Source of the DNA: Flavobacteriia bacterium
GTDB lineage: Bacteria; Bacteroidota; Bacteroidia; Flavobacteriales_D; Crocinitomicaceae
NCBI GenBank assembly: GCA_947453545.1
Contig: CANGHE010000004.1
Location: 1-35,706 of the forward strand
Reading direction: 5' to 3'
DNA: 35,706 nucleotides
Both the position numbers and the translations under genes were made by a program. Positions 1 through 8,796 of the stretch are shown here, one piece after another. The notes under the pieces were generated by a model. The model worked only from the letters and a program-made list of their open reading frames with translations. It did no database searches and was not told the origin of the DNA. Numbering within the stretch: position 1 is the first letter of the stretch; every line of letters begins with the position of its first letter.

Positions 1-381
1 AAGATACCGTTGAACAATATGGTTGCCCAGAGATTTTAAATACCGATCAATGAAGACAGTTTACAAGTCCAATATTCACTAAAATATCTATGGATAATAA
101 AATTAAAATATCTATGGATGGTAAAGGAAGAGCTATCGATAATATTTATATAGAGCGATTTTGGAGAGCACTAAAGTATGAACATATTTACCTAAACCCA
201 GCCAATGGTGGTGTTGAATTGTATGAAGGAGTTAGAAAATATATTGATTTTTACAATAAGGAAAGAAGACATACAAGTATCGGAAATATAACACAAGACA
301 AATGTTTTGAACAAATGAAAAATGTATCCTAAAACACCTTATTTTTAACAAAGAGCTATCCTAAATATTGGGGGAATTATA
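1..381 (+). mobile_element. Partial IS3-family (IS150-like) element, 3' part of orfB transposase plus right terminal repeat; in-frame TGA at 51-53
   Basis: Translation NTDQ*RQFTSPIFTKISMDNKIKISMDGKGRAIDNIYIERFWRALKYEHIYLNPANGG...YNKERRHTSIG matches the IS3 DDE core, with 35 residues (counting the stop) between the D of NTD and the E of IERFW. Terminal sequence ...caaagagctatcctaaatattgggggaattata is nearly repeated, inverted, near 35056. Outer IS end is approximate. Confidence 0.9.
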
Positions 382-394
382 CTATTCTCAAAAA

Positions 395-1378
395 TTAAAT
401 TCTTGATTTAAATTCATAAAACCTATCTCTGATTTTATGAATCATCCAAAATATTTTTCCGTGTAAAGAGAACCCAAACAATTTCTTTAACTCATCTGGA
501 CTAATTTTATGTTTTAAACCAACATAATAATTTCCAATTTCTTGATAATTTTTTGAATTATTTATATCTGTATATAGACAAGCAAATTTAGCATTCTTTA
601 ATTTTTCTAAGTCATTAGCTGTCATTCCTGTTTCAGGAAATATTCTCTCATTTACCTCATGATCAAGAGACTTCAAATGAATAGGAAAATTTAAAATCGC
701 TACTTTAACCCCTAAATAAAGAGCATACATAACATGAGAACCAAAGTCATTTGTTATCATATATTCGAACTGTGAAAAAAGTACTACCTGTCTCTTGTAT
801 GCATTTTTATCATTGTTTTTTGCTCCTTCAACAAAGGAAATACCTCTCTCTTTTAACTCATTTACCCAAAAGTTATTTTTAACATCATTTGAGTGTAAAC
901 ATGCTAAAATATTGTTGGATTTAAAATTATTCTTTGCTAAAATTTCATCTAAAAATTCACCTCTTTTATCAACATTATACGTTTCACATCCAACCAAAGA
1001 ATGCGATGGCATAATTAATAATGAGTCTTTTATTCGTTCAACCTTCTGAATTGGAACATATATAATGGGTAACCCTATACAATAAGTCTTTGTATATCCA
1101 TTCTTAACTAAAACTTCTTTCTGTTCATTATCAGTTACAAAATAGATTTTATTTTTATCAAAAAGATTATTGGTTAAAATAGATAATGTATTGTAACCTG
1201 GGGGAAATGCGCCATGATACCACGAAAAATCTTTAAATTTTGTATTCGGTTTTAGCCCACAATACTCCTTGATTATTTCTAAAGCACCATAATAATCTCT
1301 CCAATAATTATATGCATGAGCTTCCTCAAATTCAAACGGCTCAAAAGGTGGTAAATTTAGTTTTTCAATAATATTCAT
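395..1378 (-). CDS. Uncharacterised protein at the end of the pse operon; possible GT-B-like glycosyltransferase (candidate nonulosonate transferase)
   Basis: Intact 327-aa ORF adjacent to pseI; motifs such as LLIMPSHSLVG and FEYMITNDFGSHVMYALYLGVKVAI resemble the C-terminal half of GT-B enzymes; no confident family assignment. Confidence 0.5.
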   Translation of the reverse strand: MNIIEKLNLPPFEPFEFEEAHAYNYWRDYYGALEIIKEYCGLKPNTKFKDFSWYHGAFPPGYNTLSILTNNLFDKNKIYFVTDNEQKEVLVKNGYTKTYCIGLPIIYVPIQKVERIKDSLLIMPSHSLVGCETYNVDKRGEFLDEILAKNNFKSNNILACLHSNDVKNNFWVNELKERGISFVEGAKNNDKNAYKRQVVLFSQFEYMITNDFGSHVMYALYLGVKVAILNFPIHLKSLDHEVNERIFPETGMTANDLEKLKNAKFACLYTDINNSKNYQEIGNYYVGLKHKISPDELKKLFGFSLHGKIFWMIHKIRDRFYEFKSRI

Positions 1379-2424
1379 TACTCAAAGTCATTTAACGTAA
1401 TTCGATCTCCAACTTGCATTGTTCGTAACGATTTTTTTCCTAATATTTCGTTTAAATATTTTGGATGTAAGCTGTAACCTGGGCGAACGGAACGAATATT
1501 GTTTTTCGTAATAATATCGCCTTTATTGATTATATCTGACACGTATAGAGAACGTGAAAATTTTCTACTATTTTCTTGTTTTTTTGTTATCGTAAAATCT
1601 ACTTTTCCTATTGATTTTTCCGCTATACGAACCTGACTAACCATCTCTTTAAACTCACCTTCATTCATCGAAAAACTTGCATCTGGGCCTCCAATATTTC
1701 TATCCAAAATAAAATGTTTTTCAATCACTTTTGCACCTAATGAAGTTGCAACAAGTGGTGCTAAGCTACCCATAGTATGGTCTGACAAACCTGAGTATAC
1801 ATTGAATTGCTTACTATATTCTTCAATCATTGTTAAATTTGCTTCTTCAATAGGTGCAGGATAACTTGAAGTACATTTTAACAAAATAATTTGCTCATTT
1901 CCGACACTTTTACATGCTTCAATTGCCAATTGAATATCTTCTAAAGTGGCAATTCCTGTAGATATAATTATTGGCTTTTGCTTAGATGCAACGTATTCAA
2001 TTAATGGGATGTCAGTAATCTCAAATGAGGCAATTTTGTACGCAGGAACATTTAGTGTTTCTAAAAAATCAACGGATGAAATATCAAAAGGGGAAGAAAA
2101 ACATTCTAATCCCTCTTCTTTTGCTAATTTCATTATTTCATCATGCCATTCCCATGGAGTATATGCTTCTTTATAAAGATTATACAAAGTTTGACCTGAC
2201 CAAATTGTATCGTTTATTTGAAAATCTTCTGAGTTAACATTTAATGTTATTGTGTCTGCTGTATATGTTTGTAATTTAATACAATTAGCTCCAGCACGTT
2301 TAGCCGCACGAACAGTTTCTAGGGCAATTTCGAGTCTGCCATTGTGATTCGCTGACAATTCAGCAATTATAAATACGGGCGATTCATTATTTATATTGAA
2401 ATTTCCTATTTTCATGTCTGTCAT
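1378..2424 (-). CDS. pseI: Pseudaminic acid synthase (NeuB family)
   Basis: PVFIIAELSANHNG, GANCIKLQTYTADTITL, KIASFEITDIPLI, LSDHTMGSLAPLVATSLGAKVIEKHFILDR and a C-terminal SAF-like domain. Confidence 0.93.
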   Translation of the reverse strand: MTDMKIGNFNINNESPVFIIAELSANHNGRLEIALETVRAAKRAGANCIKLQTYTADTITLNVNSEDFQINDTIWSGQTLYNLYKEAYTPWEWHDEIMKLAKEEGLECFSSPFDISSVDFLETLNVPAYKIASFEITDIPLIEYVASKQKPIIISTGIATLEDIQLAIEACKSVGNEQIILLKCTSSYPAPIEEANLTMIEEYSKQFNVYSGLSDHTMGSLAPLVATSLGAKVIEKHFILDRNIGGPDASFSMNEGEFKEMVSQVRIAEKSIGKVDFTITKKQENSRKFSRSLYVSDIINKGDIITKNNIRSVRPGYSLHPKYLNEILGKKSLRTMQVGDRITLNDFE

Positions 2425-3422
2425 AAAATAAATTTTAATCCTTCTTCTAAATCACTATCGACTTCTTTATAACCAACATTTTTAAACGTTTTAATAGAAG
2501 CCATGTTATTCGGTTTTATATATGCAACGATGCTGTAATCTTTGTTGATCCCTTTATAATATTGGGATCCAATACTAAGAATTTGTTTAGCAAATCCCTT
2601 TCCACGTTGATTTTGGTCTACAGAAATACTTATTACAGCTTCATTCTCATTTTTTTGTTGTAAGCGAACCATGCCAAGCGGTGTATATATTTGACTGTAA
2701 AAGATAAACATTTCTGTTGAATCACTTCTTAGACAGTTATTAAACCAATTACAATGATCATTAAAATCAATAGGTTCGGAATTAAAAGAATTCTCTCTGA
2801 CTAATTTATCATTTGCCCATTCATATACAAGATTTACATCTTTTGGATTTACAGCTCTAAAAAATAAATTTGGATTTGATTTAGTATGTATCAACACATC
2901 AATCAGTTCACCGTTGAATTCAATTTCTTTTGAAAGTCGTTCCGTAAGGCTAAAACCACTTCTCTCAAGCACAGGATATAAATATGGCCTTAAATCATAT
3001 GCATATGTGAAAATCTTAGAAAAATTTAACTCTTCGAATGCAACAGCCTCAATTAACTTTAAAAACACCGTCCAATTTTTAGAAAAATTATCTTTTTCTA
3101 ATTCGGTTAACATAATAAAAGAAATCTCTGCTGATTTTTCTTTCCAGTTAATATGCACAAGTCCGCCGTAACCAACAAACTCACCATCTTTTAAAAAACT
3201 AAAAAGTAATTGATTAGGTTTATCAATTAAAAATAGTTCGCTAATTGTATTTTTAAAATAGTTTTCTTGATCTAATTCCGTTAAAGGTTGTTGTTGACGT
3301 AAATGAAACATTTGTTCATTTCGTGTTTTCATGATTACCCACTTATCCTGATCACGAATTGGGGTTATGAGATAATTATTAATAGAAAACTCCTGATTTA
3401 AAAGATTTTTATATCGTCTCAT
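2421..3422 (-). CDS. Tandem GNAT-domain acetyltransferase (two GNAT-like halves); PseH-type N-acetyltransferase candidate
   Basis: N-terminal half LITPIRDQDKWVIMKTRNEQMFHLRQQQPLTELDQENYF...FVGYGGLVHINWKEKSAEISFIM; C-terminal half FFRAVNPKDVNLVYEWANDKLVRENSFNSEPIDFNDHCNWF...AVISISVDQNQRGKGFAKQIL, which looks like the GNAT domain fused to PseG in some genomes. Confidence 0.75.
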   Translation of the reverse strand: MRRYKNLLNQEFSINNYLITPIRDQDKWVIMKTRNEQMFHLRQQQPLTELDQENYFKNTISELFLIDKPNQLLFSFLKDGEFVGYGGLVHINWKEKSAEISFIMLTELEKDNFSKNWTVFLKLIEAVAFEELNFSKIFTYAYDLRPYLYPVLERSGFSLTERLSKEIEFNGELIDVLIHTKSNPNLFFRAVNPKDVNLVYEWANDKLVRENSFNSEPIDFNDHCNWFNNCLRSDSTEMFIFYSQIYTPLGMVRLQQKNENEAVISISVDQNQRGKGFAKQILSIGSQYYKGINKDYSIVAYIKPNNMASIKTFKNVGYKEVDSDLEEGLKFIL

Positions 3423-4107
3423 CCATAAAAAGTTTAAATTTTATCTCTGCCAACTTCCAATCTTCTAGATTATCAATATCTTGCGCATGTAATTCTGATA
3501 CTTCTATCGCGACAGTGTTTTCTGTACGTAATGACTTGGTTTTGTATAATGTTTCCACACCAAATGAATAAAACATTCCTGCATCATGAAAACTTTTATC
3601 AAAAAATTGTGTTCCAAGTGTGTTTTTCACATCAAACTGAGGTGAAATTTTATTATCAACACCTAGTGAAAATGCTCTTTGAATAGGATGACTATATGCA
3701 ATTACTGGAAAAACAACATCAGCATTTAATTCATTAAGTCTTCTATATGATTCTTTAAGTAATGTTGGATTAACAAATGGACTACAAGGATAAATACATG
3801 TTGCTTGTTCAAAATTAACTCCGTTTTTCTTATACCAGTCTAGCACTTCAAAAATCACTTCAATCGTCGATGATTGGTCTTGACTATTTAAGGAACTTCT
3901 CATAAAAGGAACTTTAGCACCATAGCGCAAAGCTATTTCAGCAATTTCATTATCATCCGTTGAAACCATCACCTCATCAAACAATCCGCTATTTATTGCA
4001 GTAAGAATTGAATATGAAATAATAGGTTTCCCTAAAAAATCTTTACTGTTTTTTCGCGGAATTCGTTTACTTCCTCCTCTTGCAGGAATTATTGCAATAC
4101 CTTTCAT
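3409..4107 (-). CDS. pseF: Pseudaminic acid cytidylyltransferase
   Basis: MKGIAIIPARGGSKRIPRKNSKDFLGKPIISYSI, VMVSTDDNEIAEIA, CIYPCSPFV; in pse context. Confidence 0.92.
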   Translation of the reverse strand: MKGIAIIPARGGSKRIPRKNSKDFLGKPIISYSILTAINSGLFDEVMVSTDDNEIAEIALRYGAKVPFMRSSLNSQDQSSTIEVIFEVLDWYKKNGVNFEQATCIYPCSPFVNPTLLKESYRRLNELNADVVFPVIAYSHPIQRAFSLGVDNKISPQFDVKNTLGTQFFDKSFHDAGMFYSFGVETLYKTKSLRTENTVAIEVSELHAQDIDNLEDWKLAEIKFKLFMDETI

Positions 4108-4853
4108 TAAATTCTTACTGGTATATTAATCTCTAGTAGAGTCTTCTTAATATCTAAAGGAGTATATTGAGTAAAGTGAAAAATACTAGCCGCTCCAACC
4201 GCCTTAATTTTCGTTTGTAAGAAAAGTTCTTTAAAATGATTTAAATCTCCTCCACCTCCAATAGCAACAACTGGAATTGTAGTAAGTGAATCAACCCTGT
4301 TAATCAACTCTATATCAAACCCATTCATCATACCATCTTGATCAATACTATTTACTAATAACTCACCAACTTGACAATCATTCATACTTTCAATAAAATC
4401 CTCTAACTTGATCAAATATGAATTAGAATGCTTTATGTAGTACGTCTCTTTCTTTTTATAAGCGTCTACTGAAATGGAGATACATTGAGAGCCAAAATAA
4501 TGTACAGCTTCTTTGATAAAATCAATGTTCGTTAACGCCTTTGATTTTATTATAACTTTATCCGCTCCTATTTTTAGTAAATCGTTTATATCCTCGATTG
4601 ACTTTATTCCTCCACCAATTGATACAGGCATAAAACATTCGTCCATCACTTTTTTTACCAAACTCAAATTAATCTTTCGATTTTGTGAACTTGCAAAAAT
4701 GTCTAAAAAAACCAATTCATCTACCCCTCTACTATTATACACTTTAGCCGCCTGAGTCGGATTCCCAACCATTCGTGGATTTCCAAACTGCTTGGTTTTT
4801 ACAAGTCCGAAACCATTAAATGTTAAAATTGGAATTACTCTTACTTTTAGCAT
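4107..4853 (-). CDS. hisF: HisF-like imidazole glycerol phosphate synthase cyclase-subunit paralog (amidotransferase-associated)
   Basis: (beta-alpha)8 HisF signature: VDELVFLDI, PVSIGGGIKSIEDI, GADKVIIKSKAL, ISVDA, LLVNSIDQDGMMNGFD, IPVVAIGGGG; the catalytic-Asp segment CLDVKDG is replaced by ILTFNGF. Confidence 0.9.
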   Translation of the reverse strand: MLKVRVIPILTFNGFGLVKTKQFGNPRMVGNPTQAAKVYNSRGVDELVFLDIFASSQNRKINLSLVKKVMDECFMPVSIGGGIKSIEDINDLLKIGADKVIIKSKALTNIDFIKEAVHYFGSQCISISVDAYKKKETYYIKHSNSYLIKLEDFIESMNDCQVGELLVNSIDQDGMMNGFDIELINRVDSLTTIPVVAIGGGGDLNHFKELFLQTKIKAVGAASIFHFTQYTPLDIKKTLLEINIPVRI

Positions 4854-4854
4854 A

Positions 4855-5454
4855 TTACCCCAAATAATTCTTTAATAATTTCAACCCTGAATCTTGGCTT
4901 TTTTCTGGATGAAACTGTGTGGTAAAAATATTTTCAAAACGCATAGACGCAGTGATTTCCTGGCCATAATCAACGGTTGCTACAATCGACTCTTTATTTT
5001 CAGGAACTACTTTATAACTGTGAATAAAGTAATAATCTAGCGACTCAATATCATTAAAAAGTACTTGATCTTTTTTTATTTCAATATTATTCCAACCTAA
5101 GTGTGGAATCGATAAATTTTCTGGTGTCATTTTTACAACCTCACCCTTTATCCAGCCTAACCCTTTACATTCGTTTGGTTCAAAACCTTTCTCCATCACC
5201 AATTGCATTCCTAAGCATACACCTAAAAACTTCTTTTTTTTATTTAAAATTTGATCATTTAGTAGGTCAATTAATTGTAAATTCTTTAAATTTTCCATCC
5301 CTTGCTCAAAAGAACCTACACCTGGCAATATGATTGCATCAGACTCATCTATTATTGAATGATCACGTGTGATTTTGCTTTCAATTTTTAAAAAACGTAA
5401 AGCTTTCTCCATAGAGGCGACGTTTCCCATTCCATAATCAATGATAGCAACCAT
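4855..5454 (-). CDS. hisH: HisH-like glutamine amidotransferase subunit (glutaminase)
   Basis: VAIIDYGMGNVASMEKAL, ILPGVGSFEQGM, FLGVCLGMQLVME, YYFIHSYKV, TTQFHPEKS. ATG at 5454 preferred over the track start at 5469. Confidence 0.92.
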   Translation of the reverse strand: MVAIIDYGMGNVASMEKALRFLKIESKITRDHSIIDESDAIILPGVGSFEQGMENLKNLQLIDLLNDQILNKKKKFLGVCLGMQLVMEKGFEPNECKGLGWIKGEVVKMTPENLSIPHLGWNNIEIKKDQVLFNDIESLDYYFIHSYKVVPENKESIVATVDYGQEITASMRFENIFTTQFHPEKSQDSGLKLLKNYLG

Positions 5455-5455
5455 A

Positions 5456-6607
5456 TTATCTAAACCCAAAAATTCTAACTAAATTACCTTCTTCGTCTTT
5501 CAAAAAGGATCCATCTTCTGCTTGCTGAAATAACATTGAATTTGTAAATGAATCCAATATTTGGTCAATTTCTTCTTTAGTCATCCCTGAATATTTAATG
5601 AACGCATTTACCGATTCATTTGGATAACGACCTTCATATTTCTGTAATAATTTTAGTCCTTCATCTCTAGTCAATCTATTATTTCGAATATCTATACATG
5701 CATGATCTGTTGCTCTACCAAATCCATATTTAATATATTTAAGATAATCATGTAGTCCATGCATTTTCTCGTCAAGATTCTCATAATTTGTATATGTACC
5801 TTCAACAGGTCCATCTTCTTTTACAGAAAATCCGTGTTGTTTAACTATTTCCAACTGTTTACGAGCATCCCAAAAGAAATAATGTCCTAAAAACAATCCT
5901 ACAACTCCTACTCTTTCAATATCTTCGTCTGAAGGGTAAAAATAAGGTGATAAGTCTTTTTCAGTTAATCCATCTACTCCTACCATGTCTTGAATTCTAT
6001 TTCCTAATAGCCCACCAAACTCTTCCATCCATCTTCTATTCAGAATATTATTTTCCAAAGACTCAACAGGTCCACCGTATTCAAGCTGTGGATTTTCACC
6101 CCAAATTATCAATGGAATATTAAACTTCACCGCAATATTAATTGGTATAGTAAAAATCCCTAAATGATTTGGCCACATTTCATCTCCTACTCGCTTAAAT
6201 CCTTCAATAACCATGGACTTATATGCATTGTAATTCTTTTTAAAGTAGATGACATCTACTCCCATTTTAGAAATATTATCGATATTTTGTCTACCAAGTT
6301 CAGTCAAGTTAGTAGTTTCAAAACAAACACATAAAGGATTCATTTTACAGATTTCTTTCATAAAATATACTTGGTATGTGCTGTCTTTTCCGCCACTAAC
6401 AGGTATTAAACAATCATATCCTATTTCATTCTCTTTTTTCTTGTACTTATCTATGATTGTATAGAAGTCTTTTTCTCTTTGAACCCAGTCAATATTATCA
6501 TTTTTATTCTTCGCACCCTGACACGCTGAACATACACCTTCTTCGTTAAAAAACAAATCTGGTTTGGTTTCAGGAAATAAACAAGTGTTACAATAACGTA
6601 ATTCCAT
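5456..6607 (-). CDS. N-acetyl sugar amidotransferase (PseA/WbpG-like)
   Basis: N-terminal CxxC pairs RYCNTCLFPETKP...CSAC; PP-loop PVSGGKDSTYQ; IIWGENPQLEYGG; immediately upstream of hisH-hisF. Confidence 0.9.
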   Translation of the reverse strand: MELRYCNTCLFPETKPDLFFNEEGVCSACQGAKNKNDNIDWVQREKDFYTIIDKYKKKENEIGYDCLIPVSGGKDSTYQVYFMKEICKMNPLCVCFETTNLTELGRQNIDNISKMGVDVIYFKKNYNAYKSMVIEGFKRVGDEMWPNHLGIFTIPINIAVKFNIPLIIWGENPQLEYGGPVESLENNILNRRWMEEFGGLLGNRIQDMVGVDGLTEKDLSPYFYPSDEDIERVGVVGLFLGHYFFWDARKQLEIVKQHGFSVKEDGPVEGTYTNYENLDEKMHGLHDYLKYIKYGFGRATDHACIDIRNNRLTRDEGLKLLQKYEGRYPNESVNAFIKYSGMTKEEIDQILDSFTNSMLFQQAEDGSFLKDEEGNLVRIFGFR

Positions 6608-6610
6608 AAA

Positions 6611-7789
6611 TTAACGATAAAAAGTTTTTACTTTGTCAATTACATATTCCTGTTGCTCGCTAGTTAAGGCAGGAAAAATAGGTAAACTGATACAATTTTT
6701 ATAATAATTCTCTGCATAATTAAAATCCCCTTCTTTCCATCCCAACTCTTGATAGTAAGGCATTAAATGACAAGGAAAATAGTGGATCTGTGCAAAAATT
6801 TGATTCTCTCTTAAATAATTATAAAGTCCTAATCTATTTTCAACTTCTATAATGTACAAGTGATATGCATGACTTCTGTCAACGAAAGGTTTTTGATAAA
6901 TAAATTTGCAATCATTGAAGGCCTCATTATATTTTTTTACAATTTCGTTTCTTCTTTCTAAACCAAATTCAGCTCTTTTTAATTGACTAAATCCAAGTGC
7001 GGCCTGAAAATCTGTTATACGGTAATTATACCCCAACTCCTGCATTTCCATATACCACGATGGATAAGAGGTTGTCCCACCTGCCAATTGAATTGAATTT
7101 TTAAAATCAGAAGTTTCTCTTGTTATTCCATGAGTTCTCAATTTTACAATTTTAGAAAATAGGTCTTCATTTCTCGTTGTAATCATCCCACCTTCACCTG
7201 TTGCTATATGCTTCACTGGATGGAATGAAAAAACTGTGATATCGGAATAAATAGAACTTCCTGACTTAATTTCTCTACTATTAGAATCAAGAAAATATGC
7301 CCCAGGGGCATGACAAGCATCTTCAATAATCCAAAGATTATATTCTTTTGCTAATAAACTAAATTTTTCAGTATCGATTGATTTCCCTGCAAAATCAACT
7401 AAAACCAACCCTTTTACACTTCCATTAGGTTGAGATTCTAGAATTGCTTTTACACTGTTAAAATCGATTAAATATGTTTCAGGGTCAATATCTGCAAATA
7501 AAATTTCTGCACCACAATATCGAATACAATTCGCTGAAGCCGCAAACGTAATTGGTGTAGTAATTACCTTATCACCAGAATTTACACCTAAAGCTAATGC
7601 AGCTAAATGTAAAGCAGCTGTTCCATTTGATACAGCAACTGAAAAGGGACAATCCACATATTTCGAGAACTCATCTTCAAACAATTTAACTGCAGGTCCT
7701 TGAGTCAAGTAATCTGATTGAAGTACTTCAACGACTGCATCTATGTCGGACTGAGTTATTTCTTGTCTACCGTATGGAATTGCTTTCAT
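6611..7789 (-). CDS. pseC: UDP-4-amino-4,6-dideoxy-N-acetyl-beta-L-altrosamine transaminase (DegT/DnrJ/EryC1 family)
   Basis: PYGRQEITQSDIDAVVEVLQSDYLTQGP, VAVSNGTAALHLAALALGV, EDACHAPGA, FSFHPVKHIATGEGGMITT. Confidence 0.93.
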   Translation of the reverse strand: MKAIPYGRQEITQSDIDAVVEVLQSDYLTQGPAVKLFEDEFSKYVDCPFSVAVSNGTAALHLAALALGVNSGDKVITTPITFAASANCIRYCGAEILFADIDPETYLIDFNSVKAILESQPNGSVKGLVLVDFAGKSIDTEKFSLLAKEYNLWIIEDACHAPGAYFLDSNSREIKSGSSIYSDITVFSFHPVKHIATGEGGMITTRNEDLFSKIVKLRTHGITRETSDFKNSIQLAGGTTSYPSWYMEMQELGYNYRITDFQAALGFSQLKRAEFGLERRNEIVKKYNEAFNDCKFIYQKPFVDRSHAYHLYIIEVENRLGLYNYLRENQIFAQIHYFPCHLMPYYQELGWKEGDFNYAENYYKNCISLPIFPALTSEQQEYVIDKVKTFYR

Positions 7790-8796
7790 TACACTTCAAA
7801 AGTTGGATCAACGTGTGTCTTTATCTGTTCTCTCAAAGATTCAATCGTCTCCCAAGATTCATTAGTACCTGAATCGTAAGAAAATCCTTCAGATACTCTT
7901 CTTGCATTAAATGCAACAATAAATTTATCTAAATCCCATTTTGTTACCTGTGGTAAAATTACATAGTATTTTCCCAAATCGAATGTATGAAAAGAGTCTG
8001 ATGAAGTAATCATTTCTTCGTGTATCTTTTCGCCCGGACGAATTCCAATTACTTTATGTTCGCAATCAGGACCAATTGCTGTCGCTAAGTCTGTAATTCT
8101 ATATGAAGGTATTTTGGGTATGAAAATTTCTCCTCCCCAAGCACATTCTAAAGCATGCAACACCATGGCTACCCCATCAGTCAATGAAATATTGAAACGT
8201 GTCATTTGAGTAGTAGTAATTGGCAAAACTCCTTCGGCACGTCGTTTCAAGAAAAAAGGAATTACAGATCCATTCGACCCCATTACATTGCCATATCGAA
8301 CAACGGAAAATTTAATGTCATGTGAACCACTAATATTATTCGCTGCCACAAACAATTTATCTGAAGTAAGTTTTGTCGCACCATATAAATTAATTGGTGC
8401 ACAAGCTTTATCTGTCGATAATGCTACCACGTGTTTTACTCCCGCTTGAATAGCCGCATGAATTACATTCTGTGCTCCACCTACATTAGTTTTTACGCAC
8501 TCATCGGGATTATATTCTGCAATATGTACATGTTTCATTGCTGCAGCATGAATCACAAAGTCAATCCCTTCGAACGCACGTACCAACCTTTCCTGATCTC
8601 TTACATCACCTATAAAAAAACGAATTTGAGGAAATTCGTGATTTGGATAATCTTGAGCCATCTGGAATTGTTTTTGCTCGTCACGAGAAAAAATAACAAT
8701 TTTTTTGACTTTCCATTTTTTTAAGATTGTAGTTGTCAACTCTTTCCCTAAAGAGCCTGTCCCTCCTGTAATTAATATAGATTTATTATCTAACAT
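7789..8796 (-). CDS. pseB: UDP-N-acetylglucosamine 4,6-dehydratase (inverting)
   Basis: MLDNKSILITGGTGSLGKELTTTIL, HAAAMKHVHIAEYNPDECVKTNV, ALSTDKACAPINLYGATKL. ATG at 8796 gives the canonical N-terminus; the track start at 8844 overlaps wzt. Confidence 0.95.
   Translation of the reverse strand: MLDNKSILITGGTGSLGKELTTTILKKWKVKKIVIFSRDEQKQFQMAQDYPNHEFPQIRFFIGDVRDQERLVRAFEGIDFVIHAAAMKHVHIAEYNPDECVKTNVGGAQNVIHAAIQAGVKHVVALSTDKACAPINLYGATKLTSDKLFVAANNISGSHDIKFSVVRYGNVMGSNGSVIPFFLKRRAEGVLPITTTQMTRFNISLTDGVAMVLHALECAWGGEIFIPKIPSYRITDLATAIGPDCEHKVIGIRPGEKIHEEMITSSDSFHTFDLGKYYVILPQVTKWDLDKFIVAFNARRVSEGFSYDSGTNESWETIESLREQIKTHVDPTFEV

Noticed and set aside
51-53. TGA at a Gly position could mean a code where TGA encodes Gly (as in Gracilibacteria)
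   Set aside because: Other genes in the window end in TGA in a sensible place (e.g. ATGA overlap at 18217-18220) and no other intact gene here needs internal TGA; a point mutation is simpler.
81-119. 15-bp direct repeat aaaatatctatggat twice, 24 bp apart, in the IS
   Set aside because: It encodes the transposase segment KISMDN.IKISM in both copies and the D-35-E spacing is normal; treated as coding sequence, not a separate repeat element.
795-1049. Small ORFs antisense to pse genes and glycosyltransferases (e.g. 795-1049, 1946-2176, 2025-2237, 4513-4755, 8431-8724, 11701-11955)
   Set aside because: They lie opposite well-supported genes and have no recognisable motifs; expected by-products of AT-rich coding sequence.
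4107-5454. hisH-hisF as part of a histidine operon
   Set aside because: No other his genes nearby, both sit between amidotransferase and pseF, and HisF lacks the Asp11 position; a glycan amidation role fits better.
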